A stretch of 64,000 nt of DNA from Sphagnum magellanicum (Eukaryota > Streptophyta > Sphagnopsida > Sphagnales > Sphagnaceae): assembly GCA_021904315.1 (NCBI GenBank), contig CM038912.1, forward strand, positions 12,177,061 to 12,241,060, in the 5' to 3' direction. Shown here in pieces: positions 10,930-19,534 of the stretch (positions within the stretch are counted from its first letter, which is position 1; each line of letters begins with the position of its first letter). The notes beneath the pieces were generated by a model. That model made no database searches. It was not told the DNA's origin and saw only the letters and a list, made by a program, of their open reading frames with translations. The translations under genes and the position numbers were made by a program.

Positions 10930-11215
10930 AGTTTCCTATTGTCGGGGTCACCCTCTGGGCAACATGGATTGAGAGAAACGACATGGCTTTTAATAACACT
11001 AGATAGCATGATGTCAAGCTTATATGTGTTATGTGGGAAGAAGGTTTGTTAGACTACAATAGGTTGGAGTGGCAACATGTCTTGCGATAGATCAAGAAAT
11101 ATCCCCAAATATGAAGTTAAACTTTCGAATGCCTTAGACATGTTACCCCACCATGCGGTTTGTGTGCGGGATGGGAGAAAGATCAAATGGACTTATTAAC
11201 CTTCCTTAGGGGGTG
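10930..11215 (+). pseudogene. LINE reverse-transcriptase tail relic
   Basis: Reading on the + strand gives 'TLWATWIERNDMAFNN' and then 'VMWEEGLLDYNRLEWQ'. This resembles the region after the reverse transcriptase in plant LINEs, typically W-x2-W-x2-RND-x2-FN followed by a W-x4-D/Y-R-x2-W pattern. The frame is interrupted and the catalytic domain is absent. It is a truncated, inactive fragment not related by position to the gag fossil upstream. Confidence 0.5.
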
Positions 11216-11900
11216 TTGGGCAAGTGTTAGCTTTGTGGTTCTAGTTGGTTAAGGGTTGGTTCCCTAGTCCTTGATCCATTCTATAATGGATTTGTTCCAG
11301 CCCCCCCTCCCCCCCCCCAAACTATAGGGATGGTGAAAATACACTTGCTTTTTGGTGGAAGGGGGAAACATTGCATTTCTCTCATTTTCTAACTAATTAC
11401 ATGAGAACCATCATCAGATGCTATCAATGGGTTTTAATGCATGTTGCATGGGTATCTAATTTAGTAAGTAATCAATTTTGGGTTTTAAAAAAAACTTGAG
11501 AACCAAAGGAACTGGGGGCATATGAAACGACCCGGTTGTTCTTAATCCTCAATTAACATTTGATCAAAACAGTCCTAAGTGGGAAAAGGGAGCTACAATC
11601 ACATAATTATTCAGTAGTCATGTAAAATGTTAGAATTTTAAAAATATAACTTAGTGGAGTCCTAAGGGACTTCAAGCTGAATTTACCATTAAAGAATAAA
11701 AGAAGAATTTGATTGAGGAATGAAAAGTCCCCATCATTGAAAGTGCAAGTCTATTAGGTATAGGCAACTTCCAAAATTCCATGTTTTTAGAGAATTTGAT
11801 TAAGCTACCATGCTTCACCGATTGATGGTAAAAATTCTATATAGATAGAAGACATCCATATGAGGTTGATGGAACTTTTGATCCAGGTGAAGTGGGTCTT
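11216..11900. other. Noncoding, nothing recognised
   Basis: Contains a C-rich run near 11300-11320. No gene or repeat boundary was seen. Confidence 0.4.
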
Positions 11901-12042
11901 GTTGGAGTAGCTAAAGCTTTCTGGGAAGGTTGACAAGTAGAAGAAAGAGAGAGAATCGTAAAATATTGTTGGAGTAGCTGAAGCTTTCTAGGAAGGTTGA
12001 CAAGAAGAAGCAAAAGAGGGAAAGAGACAAAGAATCGTAAAA
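11901..12042. repeat. 67-bp tandem duplication
   Basis: GTTGGAGTAGCT(A/G)AAGCTTTC begins at 11901 and again at 11968. Both copies run through GGAAGGTTGACAAG and end at AGAATCGTAAAA. The copies differ by substitutions and small indels in the purine-rich middle. Confidence 0.75.
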
Positions 12043-12599
12043 GTGGCTCGCCATCACCAATTATACTTTTGAACTTGTGGAGCTTGTCCATGGCGGGCCC
12101 TCAGTTGACTGCCATCGCACCCATAGGTCTAATCGATTCAAGCAATCTTGTTGGTTCCAAGGCGTGACAACTCCAAAACAAAAAAATGGTAAAGAAGAAG
12201 TGCCGAAAATCAAGGGAGCTAGATCAGAATAGGGTGTGCTGAAAGAGGTCAGGCCTGCCATCGCCACTGTCCTCACTGCAACGCCAGAGCTTGCTACAGC
12301 AAGAACGGGAGGAGCATAGCAACCCCTACCCCGCGTTCATTCATTTGGTACCCCTCCCCTCCCTTGCCCTCTCTTTCGTTGGGCTACATTATAGGTAACC
12401 TATGTTTGCTTAGTAGGCTTACTGTTCAAGTCCGCCATTTTTAATTCAAATTCCTTTTTTTTTTTCCTTTCTCTCTTTGCATTCCTTTTCTTTCTCTTTT
12501 TCAATTTCTCTTTAATTTCTTTCTTTTTTGAAATAGGTTTTTAAATAATAATCAGAAAATGAAAATTAATTTCCAAAAAATGAAAAAGATTACTAGGTT
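12043..12599. other. Noncoding, nothing recognised
   Basis: Mixed sequence, then a C/T-rich run near 12450-12530. No gene is supported. Confidence 0.4.
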
Positions 12600-12623
12600 T
12601 TTTTTTTTTTTTTTTTTTTTTTG
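12600..12623. repeat. Poly-T run at the LINE boundary
   Basis: A run of more than 20 T lies directly before the LINE sequence. It may be the poly(A) tail of an unrelated - strand retroposon, or the insertion target. It is listed because it marks the likely 5' edge of the LINE. Confidence 0.5.
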
Positions 12624-12687
12624 GCGTATGGGTGCTTTGCCTTTGGTTACAACTAGTAACAGGGTTTAAGATTTGAAGAACTCCACG

Positions 12688-13536
12688 ATGGTGCTCAATG
12701 CCGCACTGCTGCTGTGTCCTTTCACTGTAGCGTCGGACATTTTCATGTTGAAGAAGGACACTGCCAAGATGCACTGTAGCAACGCCGGGCTCAACATCCC
12801 AAATAATGCACCCCTAGTGGTCTACTAGGTAGCCCTAGCCGGGCATTGGCTAGTCATGGGCCTCAAGACTGATAGTTCATTTATTAACACGCGACTATCC
12901 AAGATGGAGGTAACCATTGAAAACATTGCATCTCTCACGACCATTAGCAACCTTGCGGTTAACCAATTGATAGAGCACGAAGTGATTGCGATTGTCACAA
13001 CCAAGGCTACGTCTACAGAGGAGCCCAAGTGGACCACAGTGATGGCTAAAAACGTGCGTTAGGTGGTTAGTTGAGCTGTGGAGACCTTGGCTGATGCACC
13101 CAAACAAGAGGAGCACAAACTCAACCTGCGCCTCACAGGCTTTGAGGTTAAAGAGGGCGAGACCGAAAATGAGCTCGTGCATCGGCTCAACATAGAGCTG
13201 TTGTAGGGCCAAATGAGGCTAGGTGTCAAGGTCGTTGCTGCCACGCAGTAGTGGCATGCAACTTTGCGGGCTTCCACCTTGACGGCAAGCGCACACCCCG
13301 GCGTGGTGCTATTCAAGTTTGCAATGAGCAAGGATCGCCAGGCTACGCTACGAGGGCGCAAAGGCCTAGCAAGGACCAAGTTGGGCCTAGATGAAGACCT
13401 CACGCCCACACAATAGGCGCGCAAGTCACAACTGTGGCCATTGTTCAAGGAGGCCAAGACAGTAGGCAAACACGCATTTTGGTGTGCAACTAAGCTTTTC
13501 GTCGACGACACTTAGATTTGCCCGTCCTCTTCTATC
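12688..13536 (+). pseudogene. LINE ORF1 (RNA-binding protein), nonsense-decayed
   Basis: One frame stays in register for about 283 codons from ATG 12688 to TAA 13534. It has a coiled-coil-like N-terminal part ('SKMEVTIENIAS') and a core with 'KLNLRLTGFEVKEGETENEL' followed by 'SKDRQATLRGRKGLARTKLG', the pattern of LINE-1-type ORF1 RRM domains (LRLTGF ... F...DR..LRGR). Seven in-frame stops interrupt it: TAG at 12826, 13060, 13204, 13249, 13414 and 13513, and TGA at 13072. There is no frameshift. Every stop is one C-to-T step from CAG or CGA. In life the protein binds LINE RNA and acts as a chaperone. Confidence 0.8.
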
Positions 13537-13728
13537 TAAGGGCGTAGGGACCAAAGAGACCTATGCGTGGTATTACGGAACATGCACGGGGGTGGAAATA
13601 CTAGAGTTGTTTCAGGGTGCTGACCTCATCTTATTAACTTAAACTTGGCACTTCTCAGGCCAACATTTGCCACATGTTGAAGGGTTTGACTTATTTGCGG
13701 TAGCATGCACTATGCAGTTGGGAAATAC
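13537..13728 (+). pseudogene. LINE ORF2, start of endonuclease domain (before hAT insertion)
   Basis: Just before the hAT, the frame CAA CAT TTG CCA CAT reads 'HLPHVEGFDLFAVACTMQLG'. This is an APE-endonuclease segment of the type that follows the 'TET' motif in LINE ORF2. It ends in GGA AAT AC, which is the target duplication, and the reading continues on the far side of the hAT with 'KVTKHR' in the same codon phase. The upstream part (13560-13640) is scrambled between frames. Confidence 0.75.
13721..13728. repeat. hAT target-site duplication, left copy
   Basis: GGAAATAC, identical to 19527-19534. Eight bases is the duplication length typical of hAT transposons. Confidence 0.92.
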
Positions 13729-13744
13729 CATAGTTATGACATTC
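13729..13744. repeat. hAT terminal inverted repeat, left
   Basis: CATAGTTATGACATTC, adjacent to the 8-bp duplication. The inverted similarity continues less strictly into the next 100 bp through ACATTCGG and AACATTCGTG. Confidence 0.88.
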
Positions 13745-13860
13745 TTAGTGCGGGAATGTTATGGAAGCCCAAAGAAGCAAGAATTTTAAAGAATTTTATA
13801 GATCAACCGGTGAACATTCGGTAAACATTCGTGGGCATGTTAGGCTTACATTATTAGGCT

Positions 13861-14073
13861 TATATCCTGGATGGACAAATTAGCCTGTCCTAACTTTACC
13901 ATCAAGCAGATTCAGCAGGACAGTAGATACCAATGAAGTCACTCTCTAGCAAATGCTAAACAAATCTTCCTCAAGCTTTTATATTGTTGATCAACTTTAA
14001 AACATTATCAGACTTCTATCCTAGATGGACAAATTAGCATGTCTTCGATTTACCACCAAGCATATTCAGCATC
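13861..14073. repeat. Direct repeat in the transposase 3' flank
   Basis: About 58 bp starting TATCCTGGATGGACAAATTA at 13861 recurs at 14017 with CTAGATGGACAAATTAGCAT. Both continue through TTTACCA(T/C)CAAGCA and TTCAGCA. The period is 156 bp. Position near the element end suggests a role as subterminal transposase sites or an old internal duplication. Confidence 0.7.
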
Positions 14074-14289
14074 ATACCACCCAAAAAGATTCAAAAAACA
14101 AATGCATGTAGTCAAGCCTTACATCAGAACTAGTTGAGCTGCATACCAGATCTGATTGGATTGCACAAACTAGAAAAAGTTTTGACCTGACTGCAAAATC
14201 TAATAGCTTTTAAACTTTCTTGAGCTCCAGCACACCAGATTCACAAAAAAATGGACACAATCCAATATTTTGCCAAGCTCACCCGTGCT

Positions 14290-16203
14290 TCACTCTTCCT
14301 CCAATTCCTCCTCTCCGCTGTCCCATGCCACCATCTGCTCCTCATACTCGATGTTGTTCACCTTGCTAATCAGACGCAGGTTAGTGAACACTTCCACCAG
14401 ATCGTTTGCCCTGTCTGGTCGTAGACGATTGCGCTTTTTGTTGTGGATAAAGTCGTAGGTGCTCCAGTTTCTCTCGCACGCAGATGCACATGAGATCTGG
14501 CTTAGCACCTTTTGTGCCACGCTCTGCAGCTCGGGGCACTCTGAACCAAATTCCACCCACCACTTCCAGCCTGGCAACTTCTTAGCAATTGCCTTGATGA
14601 ACGGGCGGCCAAACTCTCCCTCCGAGTTCCTGTACTTAGCTAGCTGTTCAATTGCCTTGACCTGATCCTCAACGTCAGGCAGAAGCTTTTCAACAATGTT
14701 GTGAAACCCTCGCATCACTTCTACATTGCTATGCTGCCCATTACCTAGAGACTGATACTCCGGGTCAAGAACATACCCAGCGGCATGCATGTCGCTGTGC
14801 AACATCTCCCAGCGCTTCTCCCATATTGCATGCACCTGTGCATACTTCTGAGTAGAGACCTTGATCCTAGGACAGTACTCCGAGGTGCCGTCCCTTAGGG
14901 CCTCCAGTTCCTGTCCGCAATTGAACATTGCCACATAGACCTTTCCTGCGATTGGCACCCCCCGATCACACTCCTGCAGCAGAGCCACCGTCCCCTTTGT
15001 CAATGCTAGCACATTTTCCAGGTTCTTCCAGAATCCGCTCCGCAAGACACAGTCCCTCACTCCATCCTCGTCATCTGAATGATTGGACTTCCTGTTCCAC
15101 TCCCTCCACTCCCGGCCGACAACCAGCTCTTGCAACGCCTCTCTCACCTGTAGCATGCGGTCCAGCATGATGAAGTTGGTGGCAAAACGCGTGTCCCCTG
15201 GCTTCAGCAGATCCAGCGCAGACTTCCCACGAAATAACGCCTGACTCCGGTGGTGATTTGTGATGAATTTCACCACTGCCTTTGCCTCTGCAACCACCTC
15301 TGCAGCCCATGGCAGCTTCCCTACATCTTCAAGGAGCAGGTCCAGACAATGTGGGGTGCACGGCGTCCATGTTATCCAAGATAACTTTTGCTTAACCAGC
15401 CTGCCAGCAGCTTTGCAAACTGCCGCACTGTCTGTAACAACTTGGATGACACTGTCTGCACCAACCTCCCGGATGCAATCAATCAACTGTCCAGCAATAT
15501 AAGCAACGTCCTTTGTCTCACCCCCTGTATCAACCGCCTTGAGGAACATTTCCCCCTTCGGAGAGACAACGAGCATATTTAACAAAGGGCGCCTACGCAC
15601 ATCAGACCACCCGTCACTGGTAATCGTTGCCCCTGTCAGCTGAAGATACTCTTGGAAGGAGGCCAAGCCATCCCGACAAACCTGTTTTTCACGCTCCAGA
15701 ATGGTTGTTCGCAGCCTGTCCACAGAAGGAGGCCCTGGATATGACTCCCCAAAACTTGCTGTTGCTGCCACAGCTGCCTTGAAGTGAGGATCCTTTGCTA
15801 AATTGAAAGAGAGCCCATTGGCATAGAATGTTCGACCCCAAAGCTGGTCAACCTTCAAGCAATCCTGCTTGGAGAAGGCAGCCTTCAAGGTGCTTTGCTT
15901 CTTAGGATTGACAGCCTCCCCACTGGACAGCTTGTCAAGCTGCTCAACCTTCCGCTTCTTGAACTCCTTTTCCTTCTTTTCCTTCTCCAGCTCTTCAAAT
16001 TGGTGTGTAACCACCGGGGGGACTTTGTCACAAGCTCGCACACCAGATCCAATCCAGCCTAGAAGATGTGCACGAATCCTGGTTGCTGTGGCGGTAAAGA
16101 CAAGTTCACAGTACTTGCATTTGACCTTAGTGCTTTCCCCAGGGGTCTTGGGTTCCTCCTGCTGGATAATGTGGGCATGCTCTAGTCCCTTTTCCTTGAC
16201 CAT
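14290..16203 (-). CDS. hAT transposase, intact, 637 aa
   Basis: This enzyme would cut and paste the surrounding element. The chosen start is the ATG whose codon occupies 16201-16203, in a strong context (GCCGCCATGG); the frame is open 11 more codons upstream but without an ATG. From that start, a BED-type zinc finger has Cys29, Cys32, His46 and Cys58. A basic/Glu-rich linker follows (about 70-95), then the DUF659/RNase-H-like core from about 150. This contains 'ITSDGWSD' (first catalytic Asp region), 'VVTDSAAVCKAAG' (second Asp) and 'CTPHCLDLLLEDV'. The C-terminal hAT dimerisation region contains 'RNWSTYDFIHNKKRNRL'. The length is normal for plant hATs of this BED-DUF659 type. There is no frame break and no visible intron. 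A domesticated host gene is less likely, because the termini and target duplication are fresh. Confidence 0.93.
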   Translation of the reverse strand: MVKEKGLEHAHIIQQEEPKTPGESTKVKCKYCELVFTATATRIRAHLLGWIGSGVRACDKVPPVVTHQFEELEKEKKEKEFKKRKVEQLDKLSSGEAVNPKKQSTLKAAFSKQDCLKVDQLWGRTFYANGLSFNLAKDPHFKAAVAATASFGESYPGPPSVDRLRTTILEREKQVCRDGLASFQEYLQLTGATITSDGWSDVRRRPLLNMLVVSPKGEMFLKAVDTGGETKDVAYIAGQLIDCIREVGADSVIQVVTDSAAVCKAAGRLVKQKLSWITWTPCTPHCLDLLLEDVGKLPWAAEVVAEAKAVVKFITNHHRSQALFRGKSALDLLKPGDTRFATNFIMLDRMLQVREALQELVVGREWREWNRKSNHSDDEDGVRDCVLRSGFWKNLENVLALTKGTVALLQECDRGVPIAGKVYVAMFNCGQELEALRDGTSEYCPRIKVSTQKYAQVHAIWEKRWEMLHSDMHAAGYVLDPEYQSLGNGQHSNVEVMRGFHNIVEKLLPDVEDQVKAIEQLAKYRNSEGEFGRPFIKAIAKKLPGWKWWVEFGSECPELQSVAQKVLSQISCASACERNWSTYDFIHNKKRNRLRPDRANDLVEVFTNLRLISKVNNIEYEEQMVAWDSGEEELEEE

Positions 16204-17314
16204 GGCGGCTGTCAAAGTTACACAACTTTGGAGCAAGCAAAACCAATGAAGAGTGTTGGAGCGACGTACTCATCAGAAAAGAATTGAGAAGAGCCAAGGT
16301 TTTCTTTTCTTTTGTCAGAGAGATCACCCTCCAACCAGCACACAAATTATCTCCCCATCCTCCAGTCTAATGCTGCCATGTTCATGAAAAAATTGTTAGC
16401 TTCAGAAACAGGTCTTGTCCTCCTCTCACATGAGACATATGCAAACCTACCAACATGATGCACAAGACTTAGAGATCTTGAACACCTGAAACACCTGAGC
16501 AACAAAAGTGATGACAGTATAACAACAAACTCACATATGAAACTCAAGTGCCATGGCTTCTACTCACCCTCCTCAGAAACCACTGCACTTAGGATCCAAA
16601 TTGCAAAGTCCCCATGGAGCTTTTGGGGCTTCATCAACTCTTTCAATTCATTTCTTGCAACATTCCATGCCTGTGCCTGAACAAGCGCACACACACACAC
16701 ACCCATTTCCACTGCCCTCAGACAACAGCCAATCCCCAATAGTCTTCCTCGTATTAGTTCATATACAAGGATGTTTGTTTTTGATTTGACAAGAACAAAA
16801 AACATTTGCATTTTCGCTGACAAAGTCTGCTACAAAAAAGCAAAAAAAACAACAACAACAACAAGAAGTAGAGTGGCATAAGTACATGTGTACCCTGTGC
16901 TTGATTGCCTTTCTGGTCCTGGCCTGGATACTGCAACAATATAGGTACAAAAATTAGGGATCTCTTGCTCTCTGCATAATCACACACACATTGGGGCAAG
17001 AAGAAAAATCTGGAAAGCATTTCATGGCTCAGTGAAGAAGTACTACTACTGCTAGTTCTAATCCTTCCTCCCAAGAAGCTGCTCTTCTTGATGATAGATT
17101 CGTGGAGAAATAAGAATCTGTCTGCAAACGGCAGATAGATCTTGACAGAAGAGCCAGCAAGGAAGAAAACACAAACAAACTTTCAGTTGCATCATCTGCA
17201 TTTTACCTTGTGCAATTTCTCTATGACATAGATCTCTCTAGTCTGGTTTTGGCCATTATCCACAATCCATCTGCAGTTTTTCACACAGAGAGATTTGAGA
17301 AGAGATTTGTGTAA
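16204..17314. promoter_or_regulatory. Divergent intergenic region of the hAT
   Basis: It lies head-to-head between the transposase (-) and the unknown frame (+). It should hold the transposase promoter and 5' leader, and possibly a promoter for the + strand. It contains a short (CA)n at about 16689-16701 and an AAC-rich patch near 16846-16866. No TATA box can be assigned with confidence. Short ORFs on both strands here are not supported. Confidence 0.4.
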
Positions 17315-18280
17315 GTGAAGGTCAAGTTTGCCTTCACGTATAAAGGATACAAAGCAGCAGTGGCAAACAAAAGAGACAAGTCCACCAAGCAGCAATTGGC
17401 AGAGGGAATCAGGGTGGCAGTAGCAGAGGAGTCTGATGCAGCAGCAGCATCAGTCTCTTCAGATGGATCAATCTCTCCATTGTCAGAAGATCAATGCAAT
17501 GATGGTTTCTCTGGTTCCATCTCCCCATTGTCAGAAGATCCATGCCATGGCGACTTCTCTGGTTCAATCTCTTCATTGTCAGAAGAAGAAGATTCATGCA
17601 ATGATGGCTTCTTTGGTGATAAGGAAGCTGACATTACAACACAAAGTAAATTCAAGCTTGCCTCTGGGGAGTTGACCTACTTCAGACCAGAGTTGTTGAG
17701 TGTTGTCATTCAGTCCAATACACTTGAGCAATCGGTATCCACAAGAGCAAGCACCTGTAGCAAGTGTGCACAATTCTCTGACAGTGTACGAGATCCAAAT
17801 GGGTTAATTGATTTAGCAGGAGCAGCTCAATGTTCTGACAACAATTACACAAATCCACATGTGGCTGCAAGACCTGAAGGAATTGCAGATGCATATGATC
17901 ATCATCATCCCTCTACATCTGGTGATGAGAAGGAGGCTCTTGTGAAATTTGACGCGCAGAAGAGGGTTCTGCATGAGCTGCTGCCCTCTTCTTCTCTTCA
18001 TCATGGGATTGTTTGTGATGCACCTGAGGAGGAGGAGGAGGAGGATAGGGGAAATGGTAGTTCTAAGGATATGGAAGAGCGTCGTAAGAGTTTAGTTACA
18101 GTAAGTGCTGCAAGAGCATCAAATACTCTAAAAATGAAATGGGGAGACTTGGATGATGAAGATGTGGAACAGATAGTTTCTTGTGATCAGTATTCAAGAC
18201 CCAGATTCATATCCACATCACTAATATACTCTGTACGACAAATAACTTGCACAAGAATAGAGAAATCTCTATATTCATGA
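17315..18280 (+). CDS. Unknown Ser/Glu-rich open frame inside the hAT
   Basis: Open for 321 codons after a TAA at 17312 on the + strand, opposite to the transposase. There is no early ATG (it opens with GTG; the first ATG-encoded methionine is near residue 250), so it is more likely an exon than a complete CDS. Residues about 50-105 contain three imperfect copies of 'GSISPLSEDxCNDGF'. Later come 'STCSKCAQFSDSV', an acidic 'EEEEEED' run, and 'LKMKWGDLDDEDVEQI'. The frame seems under protein-like constraint, because the repeat copies differ mainly by substitutions and in-frame indels. I recognise no family. It could be a second transposon protein or a captured host exon. A possible donor (ACA|GTAAGT) occurs near 18101. 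Confidence 0.45.
   Translation: MKVKFAFTYKGYKAAVANKRDKSTKQQLAEGIRVAVAEESDAAAASVSSDGSISPLSEDQCNDGFSGSISPLSEDPCHGDFSGSISSLSEEEDSCNDGFFGDKEADITTQSKFKLASGELTYFRPELLSVVIQSNTLEQSVSTRASTCSKCAQFSDSVRDPNGLIDLAGAAQCSDNNYTNPHVAARPEGIADAYDHHHPSTSGDEKEALVKFDAQKRVLHELLPSSSLHHGIVCDAPEEEEEEDRGNGSSKDMEERRKSLVTVSAARASNTLKMKWGDLDDEDVEQIVSCDQYSRPRFISTSLIYSVRQITCTRIEKSLYS
17466..17618 (+). repeat. In-frame minisatellite, three 57-66 bp units
   Basis: GGATCAATCTCTCCATTGTC at 17466 recurs with changes near 17514 and 17562. Each copy encodes the GSISPLSE-type unit. Because unit lengths are multiples of three, the reading frame is kept. Confidence 0.75.
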
Positions 18281-18671
18281 TTAAGAAAACCAGAACAAGG
18301 TTAAATTTTTTCCTTCAAGTCAATGAAAGACTTCTAGATAAGGACTTCAGAGTTTGGAACAAAGAAAAACACAGAAGGGTAGAATTTAAAACAAAGAACA
18401 ATAAGACCAGCAGTATGAACACAAAAGCAATAGTCTTACTTCTTGTTCAGGACCATCAACATTACTGTGTATGATAGTGACTTATCTATCAGAACTTAGC
18501 CACTGACTTTGTCAGCTCCAACAGTGGGTATAGGCCAGATTCATCTCCATGTCTCCAGTGGTTTATGTACATCTCAAGCAGGTAACACAAGCATGATGCT
18601 GGAGTATGCATCAGAGTCAGAATACACACCAAAATCCTCATCTGCTTGCTGTAGCCTGCTGTTTGCATTAG

Positions 18672-19055
18672 TGTTGTTTTCTGCACCCGGAGAAGAACCG
18701 TCGACGACCATTTCATGAACTCGTCGGACTCCTTCCCGGCTTCAATGGCGCAACGGATTGCTCTGATTCTTCTTCCCCTGATGACGAGTCCTCCTCCTCC
18801 TCCTCCTCACAAGGCGCCACTAGAGAGGGCTCTGGAGACCGGGAGAAGAACTTCTTCACTCCATTTTCCGCGAGATGCACAACACAGTTTCTTGGATGCG
18901 AGGATCTTCTTTCGCAAGTCTCTTCCACATTCAAGCCGCCGATGAACTCCAAGCACCAGCTGCAAAAGAATCTCATGCATTTGTTGCCTCGACCGATGCT
19001 AAGCTACAGGATTGTCGAAAATAATTTGCGATCTGTAAGGTACGTCGTTACATGA
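18672..19055 (+). CDS. Second unknown open frame inside the hAT, probable exon
   Basis: Open for about 127 codons between TAG 18669 and TGA 19053 on the + strand. It encodes a Ser-rich acidic segment ('SSPDDESSSSSSSQGA') followed by an ordinary-looking stretch ('KNFFTPFSARCTTQFLGCED', 'STFKPPMNSKHQLQKNLMHL'). Its local composition is G/C-richer than the sequence before it. A possible upstream exon is near 18500-18580, ending ATCTCAAGCAG|GTAACA. With 17315-18280 it would make a multi-exon + strand gene. The opposite strand is also open at 18713-18976 (87 codons), so strand assignment is uncertain. No family is recognised. Confidence 0.3.
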   Translation, partial: CCFLHPEKNRRRPFHELVGLLPGFNGATDCSDSSSPDDESSSSSSSQGATREGSGDREKNFFTPFSARCTTQFLGCEDLLSQVSSTFKPPMNSKHQLQKNLMHLLPRPMLSYRIVENNLRSVRYVVT

Positions 19056-19366
19056 GGAGGTCGCCAGTAGATAATCTTTCCGCTGTCGGAGAGCAGCAGC
19101 CATGAGCACTGGAGGAGGACGGACGGACGGCCCGGGAGCCCTATAAGAACTACAACACCTCCTCAGACTCCTCCTTCTCAGGAAGAGTTTATTTGTAAAC
19201 AAAACAAAAAAACTGCAGTTTAGGTGAAGCAAAAGAAAGAAAGAAAAGAAAGTTCCAACTTGAGAGAGAGAATAGTAACTACCCCCAGTAGGACAACTAC
19301 AACAAGCTACACCGCACTGCACTGGCGGCGCGGTCGGCAGGTATTGGCGGCAGCCGGACTCCTAGT

Positions 19367-19393
19367 GGTAACGGTCTGGCAATAACCGTTACC
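19367..19393. repeat. 9-bp inverted repeat near the right hAT end
   Basis: GGTAACGGT (19367-19375) and its exact complement ACCGTTACC (19385-19393) lie about 135-160 bp from the right terminus. They could bind a dimeric protein. No counterpart was seen at the left end. Confidence 0.65.
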
Positions 19394-19510
19394 GTTTAAC
19401 ACAGGCTGTCGCCGTGCGCGATGTCCAGCAAATGTTTCACGAATGTATGCCGAATGTTTTGACAAGGTGCTTTGCCACGTAAATTCGCGAATTTTAAAAT
19501 GCAAAATGAC

Positions 19511-19526
19511 GAATGTCATTACTAGG
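19511..19526. repeat. hAT terminal inverted repeat, right
   Basis: GAATGTCATTACTAGG, the reverse complement of CCTAGTAATGACATTC; 14 of 16 bases match the left terminus. Confidence 0.88.
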
Positions 19527-19534
19527 GGAAATAC
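19527..19534. repeat. hAT target-site duplication, right copy
   Basis: GGAAATAC, identical to 13721-13728. Confidence 0.92.

Larger units (their letters stand above)
13729..19526 (-). mobile_element. Complete-looking hAT DNA transposon, 5,798 bp
   Basis: The left terminus CATAGTTATGACATTC (13729-13744) is matched by the reverse complement of the right terminus CCTAGTAATGACATTC (19511-19526), 14 of 16 identical. Both sides are flanked by GGAAATAC. Subterminal ACATTCG words recur on both sides (13814-13831; 19438-19458), as expected of transposase-binding sites. Inside are an unbroken hAT transposase on the - strand and unexplained + strand open frames. The insertion lies within LINE ORF2, and removing it with one duplication copy keeps the endonuclease codon phase across the junction. 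It may be autonomous, since nothing essential is visibly missing. Confidence 0.92.

Noticed and set aside
14290-16203. Domesticated host transposase gene
   Set aside because: Fresh target duplication and matching termini show it is still part of a transposon.
17409-18004. - strand frames opposite the unknown hAT ORF
   Set aside because: Short, Leu-rich and explained as shadows of the longer + strand frame.
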